Notes under the pieces: generated by a model
Databases searched by the model: none
What the model saw: only the letters and a program-made list of their open reading frames with translations
Told to the model about the DNA's origin: nothing
Program-made: the position numbers and the translations under genes
Part shown: positions 1 to 7,880 of the stretch, piece by piece
Layout: each line of letters opens with the position of its first letter
How positions within the stretch are numbered: the first letter of the stretch is position 1
Assembly: GCA_919902995.1 (NCBI GenBank)
Contig: CAKKSD010000005.1
Span: forward strand, 7,796 to 58,219
Direction of reading: 5' to 3'
Source: Thermodesulfovibrionia bacterium
GTDB taxonomy: Bacteria > Nitrospirota > Thermodesulfovibrionia > JACRGW01
DNA length: 50,424 nt

Positions 1-327
1 CTACAGGTGCTACAGGAGGTGTCTCTGCAGGGGGCTGAGGGGCTTCTACCGGTTTCTGGGGTTCTTCCTTTGCCGCCTCTACAGGTGCTACAGGAGGTGT
101 CTCTGCAGGTGGTTGAGGGACTTCTACCAGTTTCTGAGGTTCTTCCTTAGCCACCTCTACAGGTGCTACAGGAGGTGTCTCTGCAGGGGGCTGAGGGGCT
201 TCTACCGGTTTTTGGGGTTCCTCTTTTGCCACCTCTACTGGTATTACAGGTGACTCTGCAGGTGGTTGAGGGACTTCTACCGGTTTCTGAGGTTCTTCCT
301 TCGCCACCTCTACAGGTGCGACAGAAG
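1..327 (-). repeat. Tandem 78-bp (26-codon) repeats in the pilQ linker
   Basis: The segment ACAGGTGC recurs at 3, 81 and 159 (period 78), with a diverged copy at 237 and another at 312 (period 75, one codon lost). Each unit encodes a Pro/Glu/Lys/Val-rich stretch containing APVEVAKEEPQKPVEV. The array continues past the left edge, so copy number is unknown. Periods are multiples of three, so copy changes keep the frame. Confidence 0.9.
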
Positions 328-1837
328 GTGGTTGAGGGGGATCTGCTTTTGTTTCTGTTAGTGGTGGAGTTTTTAGATTAATGATTAACTGGTTATCCAT
401 CTTGTTTATCTCGTATAAAAAAGGCTTCTCAAGATCTAATACAACCCTCACCTTTTTCTTAGGCTTCATATGCTGACCTATTCTCACACTATTTAAGGGT
501 GGATCTCCAACCTTATAGATAATCTGCTTAGACTTGTTTACTGTATCCGGTATATCTATGACCAATCGGTCATCCTTGAGCATAAATGTCTCATACCTCA
601 TCTCCCCATCTCCTGAGATGATAACGCTTAACCCCTTTTCTTTATCCACCTTTACCCCTGTTACTGCTGTAGCATTCCTTTTCTGTTCTTCTTTAGCAGT
701 AACAGAAAGAGATTCCTTTTCTATCTCTTTTTGGACTTCTACAGGTTTCTGGGGTTCCTCTTTTGCCACCTCTACAGGTGCCTCAGAAGGTGGTTGAGGG
801 GGATCTGCTTTTGTTTCTGTTAGTGGTGGAGTCTTTAGATTAACGATTAACTGGTTATCCATCTTGTTTATCTCGTATGAAAAAGGCTTTTCAAGATCTA
901 ATACAACCCTCACCTTTTTCTTGGGCTTCATATGCTGACCTATTCTCACACTATTTAAGGGTGGTTCTCCAACCTTATAGATAACCTGCTTAGACCTGTT
1001 TACTGTATCCGGTATGTCTATGACTAAACGATCAGTCATAAGTATAAATGCCTCATACCTCATCTCCCCATCTCCTGAGATGATAACGCTTAACCCCTTT
1101 TCCTTATCCACCTTTACCCCTGTTACTGCTGTAGCATTCCTTTTCTGTTCTTCTTTAACAGTAACAGAAAGAGATTCCTTTTCTATCTCCTTTGGGACTT
1201 CTACCGGTTTCTGTGGTTCTTCCTTAGCCACCTCTACAGGTGCCTCAGAAGGGGGCTGAGGGACTTCTGCCGGTTTTTGGGGTTCCTCTTTTACTACCTC
1301 TACAGATGCCTCAGAAGGTGGCTGGGAGGGCTCTATAACAAGAATTAGTTTATCTTCCTTACGAGTTTTAGCAGTCTCCATTAGTTTCTGGAACTCTTCC
1401 TTCGTTATTTCTAAAGGTATTTCTGCAGACTTTTTAGGAATATCTATAACTAACCTATTATCCTGATGGGACGGTATCACATCTACAGAGGTGGATAAAC
1501 CAATCTCTATCCTTACCATTTTAAATGGTTTATCTTGCTCTTCTGTTGATATATCGAGGACAGGGTCTTTCCCTATTGTAATTTTCCTTTTCACCGTGCC
1601 TGCCTCAGCACCTGGAAGTTCAACGATAATCCTCAGTGGATCAGAGGTTTTTAAGATGTTATAAGTAAGAGAAGAGCTTCCTTCTATCAGGATTTGGATA
1701 TTCTTCTCTTCATCTTTTACATAGATATTTTTCAGAACCGGTGTTTCTTCCTTTAAGGCAGAAACATCTCCTGAATAAAAGAAGAGACCTGATATAAAGG
1801 TTATTGTCAGAAAAAAGGATAAATGCCTTTGTCTCAT
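1..1837 (-). CDS. pilQ: Type IV pilus secretin PilQ, N-terminal part (runs off window)
   Basis: This is the outer-membrane secretin through which type IV pili pass; only the first 612 codons are here and the secretin pore domain lies beyond base 1. The ATG at 1837 overlaps the pilP stop (TAATG). Residues 1-27 form a signal peptide (hydrophobic FFLTITFISGLFF). Residues about 45-115 look like a first AMIN domain (DPLRIIVELPG). Two nearly identical AMIN-like modules follow at about 225-336 and 379-490, each with RLVIDIPD and KKKVRVVLDLEKPF. Pro/Glu-rich linkers separate the modules, and from about residue 495 to the edge the protein is a tandem linker repeat. AMIN domains bind peptidoglycan in this family. 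Identity rests on the domains plus the pilMNOP order. The multiplied AMIN modules are odd; the usual number is one or two. Confidence 0.9.
   Translation of the reverse strand, partial: MRQRHLSFFLTITFISGLFFYSGDVSALKEETPVLKNIYVKDEEKNIQILIEGSSSLTYNILKTSDPLRIIVELPGAEAGTVKRKITIGKDPVLDISTEEQDKPFKMVRIEIGLSTSVDVIPSHQDNRLVIDIPKKSAEIPLEITKEEFQKLMETAKTRKEDKLILVIEPSQPPSEASVEVVKEEPQKPAEVPQPPSEAPVEVAKEEPQKPVEVPKEIEKESLSVTVKEEQKRNATAVTGVKVDKEKGLSVIISGDGEMRYEAFILMTDRLVIDIPDTVNRSKQVIYKVGEPPLNSVRIGQHMKPKKKVRVVLDLEKPFSYEINKMDNQLIVNLKTPPLTETKADPPQPPSEAPVEVAKEEPQKPVEVQKEIEKESLSVTAKEEQKRNATAVTGVKVDKEKGLSVIISGDGEMRYETFMLKDDRLVIDIPDTVNKSKQIIYKVGDPPLNSVRIGQHMKPKKKVRVVLDLEKPFLYEINKMDNQLIINLKTPPLTETKADPPQPPSVAPVEVAKEEPQKPVEVPQPPAESPVIPVEVAKEEPQKPVEAPQPPAETPPVAPVEVAKEEPQKLVEVPQPPAETPPVAPVEAAKEEPQKPVEAPQPPAETPPVAPV
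328..1251 (-). repeat. 462-bp tandem duplication of an AMIN module in pilQ
   Basis: Bases 328-789 and 790-1251 align end to end without gaps at an offset of 462 bp (154 codons). By manual comparison about 27 positions differ, so the copies are roughly 94% identical. Each copy covers one AMIN-like module plus its Pro-rich linker. Differences cluster near 560-590 against 1022-1052, while other stretches are identical. This indicates a recent in-frame duplication, or two copies homogenised by gene conversion. Confidence 0.9.
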
Positions 1838-2367
1838 TATTGCCCTTCCTCTCCTTTATGGAGTTCTAAGGTTATTTTCCTTGTCCTAAAATCACCAACA
1901 TAGGACCTTATCTTTTCTTCTATAGTTAATATCCTCTGTGTTATTTTCTTAACAATCCCTTTATTCAGACCGACTATCATCCCTTCCTTAACAACAAAAC
2001 CCTTTCCGTCTGGGGTTTCTACCATTGCAACATATCTTTCTTTATCCCATATCACACCTGTAAATTTAAGATCAGAGGCATCTATTTTCTGAAGAGGTGG
2101 AACCTCATTTCTTGCCTTTGCCACCTTTTCTCTCTCAGCAATTATTAAGGATTTGAAAGGATCTCGCTTCCCTACTGGGTTATAAGTTAATCCTTCTTCT
2201 GGTATTTTAGGAGACTCCTGTAATACCTCAGCCTTCATATCTTCAACCTTTGAGATGGGTTTTGATATGGGTTGTTTTGTAGGAGTTTTCTTTTCCGCCT
2301 GCTTTGTGCCGCATCCTTGTACTATAAAAAATAAAACCAAAAAAATTAATATAAATTTATTGTTCAT
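1837..2367 (-). CDS. pilP: Type IV pilus assembly lipoprotein PilP
   Basis: Inner-membrane lipoprotein that links the PilMNO platform to the PilQ secretin across the periplasm. The 176-residue product starts with a lipoprotein signal; VQGC places the lipidated Cys at residue 19. A charged, Pro-rich linker follows to about residue 60. The PilP signature YNPVGKRDPF precedes the C-terminal beta domain, which contacts secretin N-domains in known systems. It sits between pilO (3-bp gap) and pilQ (1-bp overlap), the canonical order. The start ATG follows pilO directly. Confidence 0.93.
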   Translation of the reverse strand: MNNKFILIFLVLFFIVQGCGTKQAEKKTPTKQPISKPISKVEDMKAEVLQESPKIPEEGLTYNPVGKRDPFKSLIIAEREKVAKARNEVPPLQKIDASDLKFTGVIWDKERYVAMVETPDGKGFVVKEGMIVGLNKGIVKKITQRILTIEEKIRSYVGDFRTRKITLELHKGEEGQ

Positions 2368-2370
2368 TAA

Positions 2371-2985
2371 TTATTTTTTCCTGGGCTCTTCTTTCTTTTT
2401 CTTTGGTTCTTCTTCCTTCTTTACTTCTACGGAAGCGAAGGTCGTTGCGGTAAAACTTGTCTGAATTAAGGGCACTCCCCTTCCGACCTTTATATTTCCC
2501 ATTTTTATATCTGAGATATTTACTATTCTTTTTAGCTTGCTGATATAGCTGAAGAAGATACCCAGATCATGATACCCCCCTGTAACCTCAACCTTTACAG
2601 GAATCTCTTCATAGAGACCACTTGGGTTAGACTTCCTTTCACCTGGTTTCCAGTAAAGTATATCAAGACCTGAACTAGCACTTAAATCTGATACCTCCTT
2701 AAGTAATGAGGATACCTCTTTCTCTTCGGGGAGTTGTTCCTTAAGTTCCATGAGCCTTGCCTGAAGCATAAGATTCTTCTTTTTTAATTCATCTAGTCTT
2801 GTTGCCTTGATACTGTTAATATTTATATCCTCATTTATTTTCAAGATATCCCTTTCTATTCTTGCCAGCGTTTCGCTTTTTGGCGAATAAATCACCAAAT
2901 AAAATATCGGTGTTATTAATATCGGAGCAATAAAGATTAAAAGGATCTTTATAGCTGGTGGAAGGTTTTTGATATCTATTGCCAT
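2371..2985 (-). CDS. pilO: Type IV pilus inner-membrane protein PilO
   Basis: Alignment-complex component that pairs with PilN in the inner membrane. The 204-residue protein has a short cytoplasmic N-terminus, one membrane helix at about residues 13-33, a coiled coil at about 40-95 rich in Lys/Glu/Leu, and a periplasmic ferredoxin-like fold with EIPVKVEVTGGYHDLGIFF, which is typical of PilO. An unusual highly charged tail of Lys and Glu ends the protein; its DNA is a low-complexity pyrimidine tract at 2375-2425. Spacing is 3 bp to both pilN and pilP, so translation is probably coupled. Confidence 0.93.
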   Translation of the reverse strand: MAIDIKNLPPAIKILLIFIAPILITPIFYLVIYSPKSETLARIERDILKINEDININSIKATRLDELKKKNLMLQARLMELKEQLPEEKEVSSLLKEVSDLSASSGLDILYWKPGERKSNPSGLYEEIPVKVEVTGGYHDLGIFFSYISKLKRIVNISDIKMGNIKVGRGVPLIQTSFTATTFASVEVKKEEEPKKKKEEPRKK

Positions 2986-2988
2986 TTT

Positions 2989-3549
2989 TTATACCCTGAC
3001 TTTACAAATCATCCTAAATTGAAAAACAGATAATTTTTCCTGAGAAGTCTGTCTGGACTCTATCAGAAATACATCTGTAAGATACTTTGAGTCTTTGAGG
3101 TTGTTTACAAACAGGACAATGTCTGAATTCGAAAAGGCAAGCCCCTCAATATTAATAGTCCCTCCCGATTCGTTCAGAGATGAAAGCCAGACCCTTTCAG
3201 GTATTCCTGTACTTATCTCATCGAGGAGGCGGACAGGACCGCTCTGCGCCTTTCTAAGCTGCTCAATGATGTTAGTCTTTTCCTCAAAATTCTTGTTGTC
3301 CCTCTCATAGTATTCAACCTCTTTGACTTTCGCTTTAAGCTCTGATGAGGTCTTCTCTTTCGTTTTCTTCTCCGCATTTCGGATAGAGATTTTGTTCTCT
3401 ATCGAAAACCATAGAAAACCTAAAACTATTAAAGTTATAACAGAAACGACCGACATTGGAAAAGTAGGCACACTCGGTATAGTTATTTTGGGTATTATTA
3501 CCATGGCCTTTTTCTTTTTCTTTTCCGGTAAAAGGTTTATCTTTATCAT
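2989..3549 (-). CDS. pilN: Type IV pilus inner-membrane protein PilN
   Basis: Bitopic inner-membrane protein whose cytoplasmic N-terminus docks onto PilM. The N-terminal signature INLLPEKKKK (residues 4-13) is the known PilM-binding motif. A membrane helix spans about residues 31-49, followed by a coiled coil to about 100 and a periplasmic domain with LDEISTGIPERVWLSSL, typical of the PilN family. It overlaps the pilM stop by 4 bp (ATGA), so translation is likely coupled. Length (186 aa) is normal. Confidence 0.94.
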   Translation of the reverse strand: MIKINLLPEKKKKKAMVIIPKITIPSVPTFPMSVVSVITLIVLGFLWFSIENKISIRNAEKKTKEKTSSELKAKVKEVEYYERDNKNFEEKTNIIEQLRKAQSGPVRLLDEISTGIPERVWLSSLNESGGTINIEGLAFSNSDIVLFVNNLKDSKYLTDVFLIESRQTSQEKLSVFQFRMICKVRV

Positions 3550-4607
3550 TTATCCCCTACCTTCCTTATAGCCAACCCCACTGCCACTGCTGCTATAGGG
3601 GCTATATCCTGAAGGTAACCTGCATCAAAAGTTTTAGGATCTGTATAAATATTATTAAAGGGATTTGCTGTTATTACAGGGACATCTAAATTCTCTGACA
3701 GGATATTAGAAAGCATCCTCATTTTAGCACAACCTCCGCTCAGTATTACCTTTTCAACATCTTCGCCTACCGTAGTGGACTTAAAAAAATCTATAGACCT
3801 GGAGACTTCTGTGGCAAAATCCTTTGAGGTATTCTCAATAATAGAGTACACCGCATTTGAAGAAACGGCGTGTACATCTTCTCCCCTTTTTGCCTTCTCT
3901 GCATTCTCAAAACTCAGACTGAACTCTTTCTGGATTGCTTCAGTTATCTGGTTTCCACCCATAGAACTGTCCCTTGTAAACAGGGATACGCCATCTTTTA
4001 TAATATTTATATTCGTTGTATTCGCTCCTATATTTACAAGTGCGATGTTTTTCCCTAACTCTACCTCATAATTAAGTTCATACATATTCTCTATCGCAAA
4101 GGCATCCACATCCATTACTACAGGATTAAGTCCAGCCTCTTTAGCTACTATTACATAATCATTTATTTTATCCTTTTTAACAGCTACAAGTAGAACATCC
4201 ATCTGGCCGGCTCCTGTCTTTGATGGTGAAAGGATTTGAAAATCGAGTTCTACTTCTTCTATTGAAAAGGGGATATATTGCTCTGCTTCCCACCTTATAG
4301 ATTCTCTTAGCTCTTCTTCTGACATTTCCGGAATAGTTACCCTCTTAATAATGACAGAGGCATGACCGGATACAGAGATTGTTACATCTTTTGATTTAAA
4401 TTTTTGTTTTTCAAAAAGACTTCTGATCCCCTCAACTACACGACTGGCATCAATAATTAAGCCATCAACAATTATTTCAGGAGCAAGGGGTACAACCCCG
4501 AAATTCTTCAGTTGAAATCCTTTTGGTCCTTCTTTAAGTTCTACAGCTTTTATTAAACTCGATCCTATATCGAGCCCCACTATTTCTTCTTTTTTAGAAA
4601 AGAACAT
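3546..4607 (-). CDS. pilM: Type IV pilus actin-like ATPase PilM
   Basis: Cytoplasmic actin/FtsA-like protein that binds PilN and connects the pilus motor platform to the alignment complex. The 353-residue protein starts with MFFSKKEEIVGLDIGSS; GLDIGSS (11-17) is the phosphate-1 loop. NIGANTTNINI is the second phosphate loop and VILSGGCAKM the adenosine-binding segment. RWEAEQYIPFSIEEVELDF is typical of PilM. An SD (AGGAGGG) lies just upstream of the ATG. It is the first gene of pilMNOPQ in this window and probably starts the transcript. Confidence 0.95.
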   Translation of the reverse strand: MFFSKKEEIVGLDIGSSLIKAVELKEGPKGFQLKNFGVVPLAPEIIVDGLIIDASRVVEGIRSLFEKQKFKSKDVTISVSGHASVIIKRVTIPEMSEEELRESIRWEAEQYIPFSIEEVELDFQILSPSKTGAGQMDVLLVAVKKDKINDYVIVAKEAGLNPVVMDVDAFAIENMYELNYEVELGKNIALVNIGANTTNINIIKDGVSLFTRDSSMGGNQITEAIQKEFSLSFENAEKAKRGEDVHAVSSNAVYSIIENTSKDFATEVSRSIDFFKSTTVGEDVEKVILSGGCAKMRMLSNILSENLDVPVITANPFNNIYTDPKTFDAGYLQDIAPIAAVAVGLAIRKVGDK

Positions 4608-4703
4608 AACCCTCCTTTAGAGTTAAGAAATATCAGAAATCTTCCTTTTTGTCATGTAACAAATCAAATAAATTAGAAGCTTAGATATATCTATTTAAAT
4701 ATT

Positions 4704-4709
4704 ATTATA
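4704..4709 (-). promoter_or_regulatory. Candidate -10 element for pilMNOPQ
   Basis: The minus strand reads TATAAT here, in the 118-bp gap between yacG and pilM and about 100 bp upstream of the pilM start. No convincing -35 hexamer is visible at 16-18 bp spacing, so this is only a suggestion. Confidence 0.3.
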
Positions 4710-4725
4710 GCAAATATGTGATAAC

Positions 4726-4908
4726 CTATAATTTCTTCGATTTCTCTTGTTCTTCTTTCAGTTTAATCGTGGTATTACCAATAATCCTGTAGCCCTCATC
4801 AACCCATACACCTAAATCTATAAATTTACACTTTTCTGAACAGAAAGGTCTGTACTTATTCTTTCTCCAAACGATTTTTCTGTGGCAAACAGGGCATTTA
4901 ATTTTCAT
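4726..4908 (-). CDS. yacG: YacG-like zinc protein (DNA gyrase inhibitor family)
   Basis: A 60-residue protein with the YacG pattern: CPVC at residues 5-8, then RPFCSEKCKFIDLGVWVDEGYRI. Four Cys (CxxC...CxxxC) bind one zinc ion. The conserved stretch FCSErCr-iDLg-W--e-Y is clear. In E. coli YacG binds GyrB and inhibits gyrase; that function in this lineage is inferred. The start lies 10 bp after the tonB-like gene, so it is probably the last gene of the btuB-tonB-yacG group. The final 15 residues are Lys/Glu-rich, as is usual. Confidence 0.88.
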   Translation of the reverse strand: MKIKCPVCHRKIVWRKNKYRPFCSEKCKFIDLGVWVDEGYRIIGNTTIKLKEEQEKSKKL

Positions 4909-4918
4909 TATTTCAATT

Positions 4919-5569
4919 TTACTCTAATCTAAAGACGAGAGGAATCTCAATCCATCCATTAATATATGGTAGCGGAGCAGACCTTTTAATCGTCTCTACA
5001 GACACTTTGTCAAGTATCTCAAAACCTGAACTTTCAACCAGTTCTATTTCTTTTACCATACCATCCTGCATGACCCTGAACCTGAGTACTACTTTACCCT
5101 CAATCCCTTTCTTTCTGGCTAACCACGGGTATACCTTGGCATTCTCGATTGATTCTCTTATTTCCCTTATAAGGTCATTTCCATAAAAAGAGGCAGGCCC
5201 TTTCATAGCTATCTTATTCTGAACAGCCACCGGGACTCCCCGAATGATATCAATTTCATTATATGAATCTGCACTATCGGGGTTTCTTGTTGATTGTTCT
5301 GATAATTGAATTACAGGAAGGTCACTTAAATCTACTATTACTGCATTATCATAGAAACTACTGAATGTTGTGACAGGGGTTTTCACCTTCAGTTTAAAAG
5401 TTTTATTTGTAGCTTTTTTATTTTTGAATTCTGGCTCAGATATAATCTCTGCAGCGATTATCCCCCCTTTTTTAAAAGATGCGGTGGGGACATTATAGAT
5501 AATGACCCCACCTAAAAATAGAAGAATTATTATATGGAGTGTAACAGATATATATAATGCTTTATACAA
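4919..5569 (-). CDS. TonB-family energy transducer
   Basis: The protein (216 aa) has an N-terminal membrane anchor (about residues 7-27) and a C-terminal TonB domain (about 135-216: YPWLARKKGIEGKVVLRFRV, then VESSGFEILDKVSVETIKRS). TonB carries proton-motive energy from ExbB/ExbD to outer-membrane receptors. Directly downstream of btuB, it is probably dedicated to B12 uptake. The middle region lacks the long Pro-Glu/Pro-Lys spacer of classical TonB and is short for spanning the periplasm. No exbB or exbD is visible in the window. The symbol is left empty because genomes often hold several paralogues. Confidence 0.85.
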   Translation of the reverse strand: MYKALYISVTLHIIILLFLGGVIIYNVPTASFKKGGIIAAEIISEPEFKNKKATNKTFKLKVKTPVTTFSSFYDNAVIVDLSDLPVIQLSEQSTRNPDSADSYNEIDIIRGVPVAVQNKIAMKGPASFYGNDLIREIRESIENAKVYPWLARKKGIEGKVVLRFRVMQDGMVKEIELVESSGFEILDKVSVETIKRSAPLPYINGWIEIPLVFRLE

Positions 5570-5587
5570 TTCTATACATATCTACAT

Positions 5588-5640
5588 AATGACGGTGTTT
5601 TACAACTCTTTATTAGGATAATAGAGTTACTCCTGTCATT
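5588..5640. repeat. Imperfect inverted repeat between btuB and the tonB-like gene
   Basis: Arms AATGAC (5588-5593) and GTCATT (5635-5640) extend inward with partial pairing (ACAACTC against GAGTTACT). The element nearly fills the 77-bp btuB-tonB gap. It could fold in the transcript and tune the level of tonB, or be a short palindromic repeat. No T-run supports a terminator. Confidence 0.5.
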
Positions 5641-5646
5641 TTGTTA

Positions 5647-7485
5647 TCAGAAGGTTATTGAAACTCCACCATAAATTTCCCTCGGCGCCATTGGGTATCC
5701 TTTGACAGATTCATATTCCCTGTCAAGGATGTTCTTTATACCGAAGAAGGCTTCCCCTTTAACTTTAGAAGAAAGGTTTACTATTTGTGTGATCTTTCCG
5801 TCCATTACGAAATAGGCTGAGGGGTCTCCAGGGCTTATGTAATTTTTTGTATATCTGCCATCAAGAGAAAGCACTGAGCCAAATGGGAAATTTGACCTGA
5901 TCGAGGAATTAAACTGATGCCTTGGAAGGTTCGTAATCTTCTCACCAGTCCTTCTGTCTTCAGGATCAAGATAAGTATAATTTAGATCGATAGAGAAAAA
6001 CTTATGGATATCTATATCCCCCTCTATCTCTATCCCCTCAATCTTCGCCTCACCTATATTAGTGGGAACCCATTTGAAGGATGGGTCAGATTGCCAGATA
6101 ATGAGGTCTTTCACATCCCTTCTGAAGACAGTGGTCTTTGTCTTAAAGGAATCTCCAAATCTCTGATCCCATCCTGCCTCATATTCAATCGATTTCTCAG
6201 GTCTTAAATCAGGGTTGCCCTTAGAATAGGCTGTATCAGGCCAGTAGAGGTCATTAAAGGTAGGAACCCTATAGCCTCTTCCTATAGAAGCCCTGAAACT
6301 TGCATCCCTAAACTTATAGAGGGCGCTTATCTTCGGACTAAACTGATCTTCACCGGGAGAGAAAGAATCAAATCTTATACCAGGAATAACTGTCAATGGC
6401 TCAGAGGGTTTGATTTCATCCTGTAGAAAGACACCCTTTCTGGACCTGTTATGACTTCCAGTAGCCGTACTATTAACCTTTTCTTCTCCAATCTCTATAC
6501 CTCCAGTAAACAGGTTCGATGGGTTATATAAATAATTAACCTGCACCTCGCCTCCTGTGAAGATATCTTTATGCTTATCATCAGTAAAGATATCTGGATC
6601 CTTGTATATAAGTTCAAAGTAGTTTCTGTATGCCCTTGTAATTACATCTATTTTATCGCTCAGTTTTCCTTTATAGGTTATACCAATATTGATATTTTCG
6701 TCAGATTCTTCAGCTCTCAGTGAAGGATAGGTTATAGAACCCGGTACGCCTGCCTCTTTATAAAGAAAGCCTAATGAGAGTTCAAGTGTTGATTTATTGG
6801 AAAGGTCAACCACTATCTTCCCGTTCGCAGTTGTAGAATCATAGTTACTATTCGGCCTAAAACCATCCGATTTATCTTTTAAGAGAGAAACGAAGTAACC
6901 TAATGTTTTAAGCTTTCCTGAAGTTAAGAGAGAGTACTGCTGGGTATTGAATCTTCCATAAGAACTTCCAATTTTTGTATAAAGCTCTTCGGGTTTTTTT
7001 GTTATAAAATTAATTACCCCTCCCATGGCGTCTGCACCATAAAGGGCAGAGGAGGCTCCCCTCAGTATCTCAATCCTTTCTATATCATCAATGGATACAG
7101 GAAGGTTATGAAGGTCAAACTGTCCTGATCCAGGTAAATTAAGTCTTTTCCCATCAAGAAGTATAAGGACCTGTCCTGATGTCGAACCCCTTAACCCCGG
7201 AACAGCAACTGTACCCCTTTTACCATACTCAGTAACCTTCATACCAACCACCTCTTTTAATACCTCTGTCACATTAGTAGCTGTTGATTCCTTTATCTCT
7301 TTTTTTGTAATTACCGTAACCGATGAAGGCACTTCCTCCAAGGCCTCCTCTATCCTCGTAGCCGTAACCACAACCTCCCCGATCTTCACTTTCTCCTCAC
7401 CATATAAAGGAGTAACAGTTAAAATATAACAGATAACAAATAATGAAATACAAGTAATTAATTTCAACAATTGACATTTTTTCAT
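5647..7485 (-). CDS. btuB: TonB-dependent outer-membrane receptor, BtuB type (cobalamin/corrinoid)
   Basis: A 612-residue outer-membrane beta barrel with plug. A signal peptide covers about residues 1-29. The TonB box EVVVTATRIEE lies at about 37-47. The plug domain (about 50-165) has VTVITKKEI, LILLDGKRLN and ERIEILRGASSALYGADAMGGVINFITKK. The C-terminus GGVSITF ends in Phe as barrel proteins do for BAM recognition. BtuB-like length and the cobalamin riboswitch just upstream (7580-7810) make corrinoid the likely substrate; this is inference from context plus family. The SD GAGGGAG precedes the ATG. Confidence 0.88.
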   Translation of the reverse strand: MKKCQLLKLITCISLFVICYILTVTPLYGEEKVKIGEVVVTATRIEEALEEVPSSVTVITKKEIKESTATNVTEVLKEVVGMKVTEYGKRGTVAVPGLRGSTSGQVLILLDGKRLNLPGSGQFDLHNLPVSIDDIERIEILRGASSALYGADAMGGVINFITKKPEELYTKIGSSYGRFNTQQYSLLTSGKLKTLGYFVSLLKDKSDGFRPNSNYDSTTANGKIVVDLSNKSTLELSLGFLYKEAGVPGSITYPSLRAEESDENINIGITYKGKLSDKIDVITRAYRNYFELIYKDPDIFTDDKHKDIFTGGEVQVNYLYNPSNLFTGGIEIGEEKVNSTATGSHNRSRKGVFLQDEIKPSEPLTVIPGIRFDSFSPGEDQFSPKISALYKFRDASFRASIGRGYRVPTFNDLYWPDTAYSKGNPDLRPEKSIEYEAGWDQRFGDSFKTKTTVFRRDVKDLIIWQSDPSFKWVPTNIGEAKIEGIEIEGDIDIHKFFSIDLNYTYLDPEDRRTGEKITNLPRHQFNSSIRSNFPFGSVLSLDGRYTKNYISPGDPSAYFVMDGKITQIVNLSSKVKGEAFFGIKNILDREYESVKGYPMAPREIYGGVSITF

Positions 7486-7522
7486 CTTTTCTCCCTCGAG
7501 ATTTTTTTAATTTTATTCAGAG

Positions 7523-7578
7523 TCTTTAAGTCCTTATCTCTTAACTCCCAAACTCCTAACTCTGAACTCTGAACTCTT
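7523..7578. repeat. Heptad array (AACTCTG type), 8 units
   Basis: Eight consecutive 7-mers in one phase, drifting from TCTTTAA through AACTCCT to AACTCTG twice and AACTCTT. The array lies directly between the 3' side of riboswitch stem P1 (from 7580) and the btuB start, where an expression platform would normally be. Confidence 0.85.
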
Positions 7579-7579
7579 A

Positions 7580-7810
7580 TTGGCCTGGATAGGTCTTCCG
7601 GCTAAGGGCTTTTGCCTACTCGCTCACCTTCCCATCCCGATATATCGGGACAGTGGTTTTAAAGCAGTTTAAAGCTGAAGGTTAAAAGTTTTAATTCCTT
7701 AGCTCTTAACTTTTCACCGTTTACTGTCTTTATGGGCTTTCGTTCCCTTTGCGGCTGCGGGGCAGCGGGGGTCGGGTCATTTCCTCCCCTCTTCCCTGAC
7801 ATCCAGGCAA
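7580..7810 (-). promoter_or_regulatory. Cobalamin riboswitch upstream of btuB, with internal heptad insert
   Basis: On the minus strand the conserved B12 features appear in order: CCGCAGCCGCAAAGGGAACG, CACTGT, GGGATGGGAAGGTGAG, then the B12-box-like AGCCGGAAGACCTATCCAGG. Closing stem P1 pairs TTGCCTGG (7803-7810) with CCAGGCCAA (7580-7588) with one bulge. The aptamer is about 80 nt longer than the 150-nt copy at 17747-17896. The extra length is a heptad array (7664-7726) between the GAACG segment and the CACTG segment. No terminator hairpin is evident before btuB, so control may act on translation. Confidence 0.88.
7664..7726. repeat. Heptad array inside the btuB riboswitch, 9 units
   Basis: Nine degenerate 7-mers (AAAGCTG, AAGGTTA, AAAGTTT, TTAACTT, TTTACTG and others) in one phase. 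They lie between conserved riboswitch segments, in a position where the second riboswitch of the window has no such sequence. Confidence 0.7.
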
Positions 7811-7880
7811 CCGATTACCTTATTAAATTAAGTATTAATCTTGACTTTAATCTAACTGAATTTGTTCATCTCATATCACA

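Noticed and set aside
1-330. Possible CRISPR array or minisatellite RNA because of regular repeats
   Set aside because: The period is 78 bp with repeats nearly contiguous and no unique spacers; the units are in frame with pilQ and encode a Pro-rich linker.
534-1259. Two similar plus-strand reading frames of 87 and 81 codons that look like a duplicated small gene
   Set aside because: They are antisense to pilQ and alike only because the pilQ AMIN module is duplicated. The minus-strand frame has signal peptide, AMIN domains and operon context.
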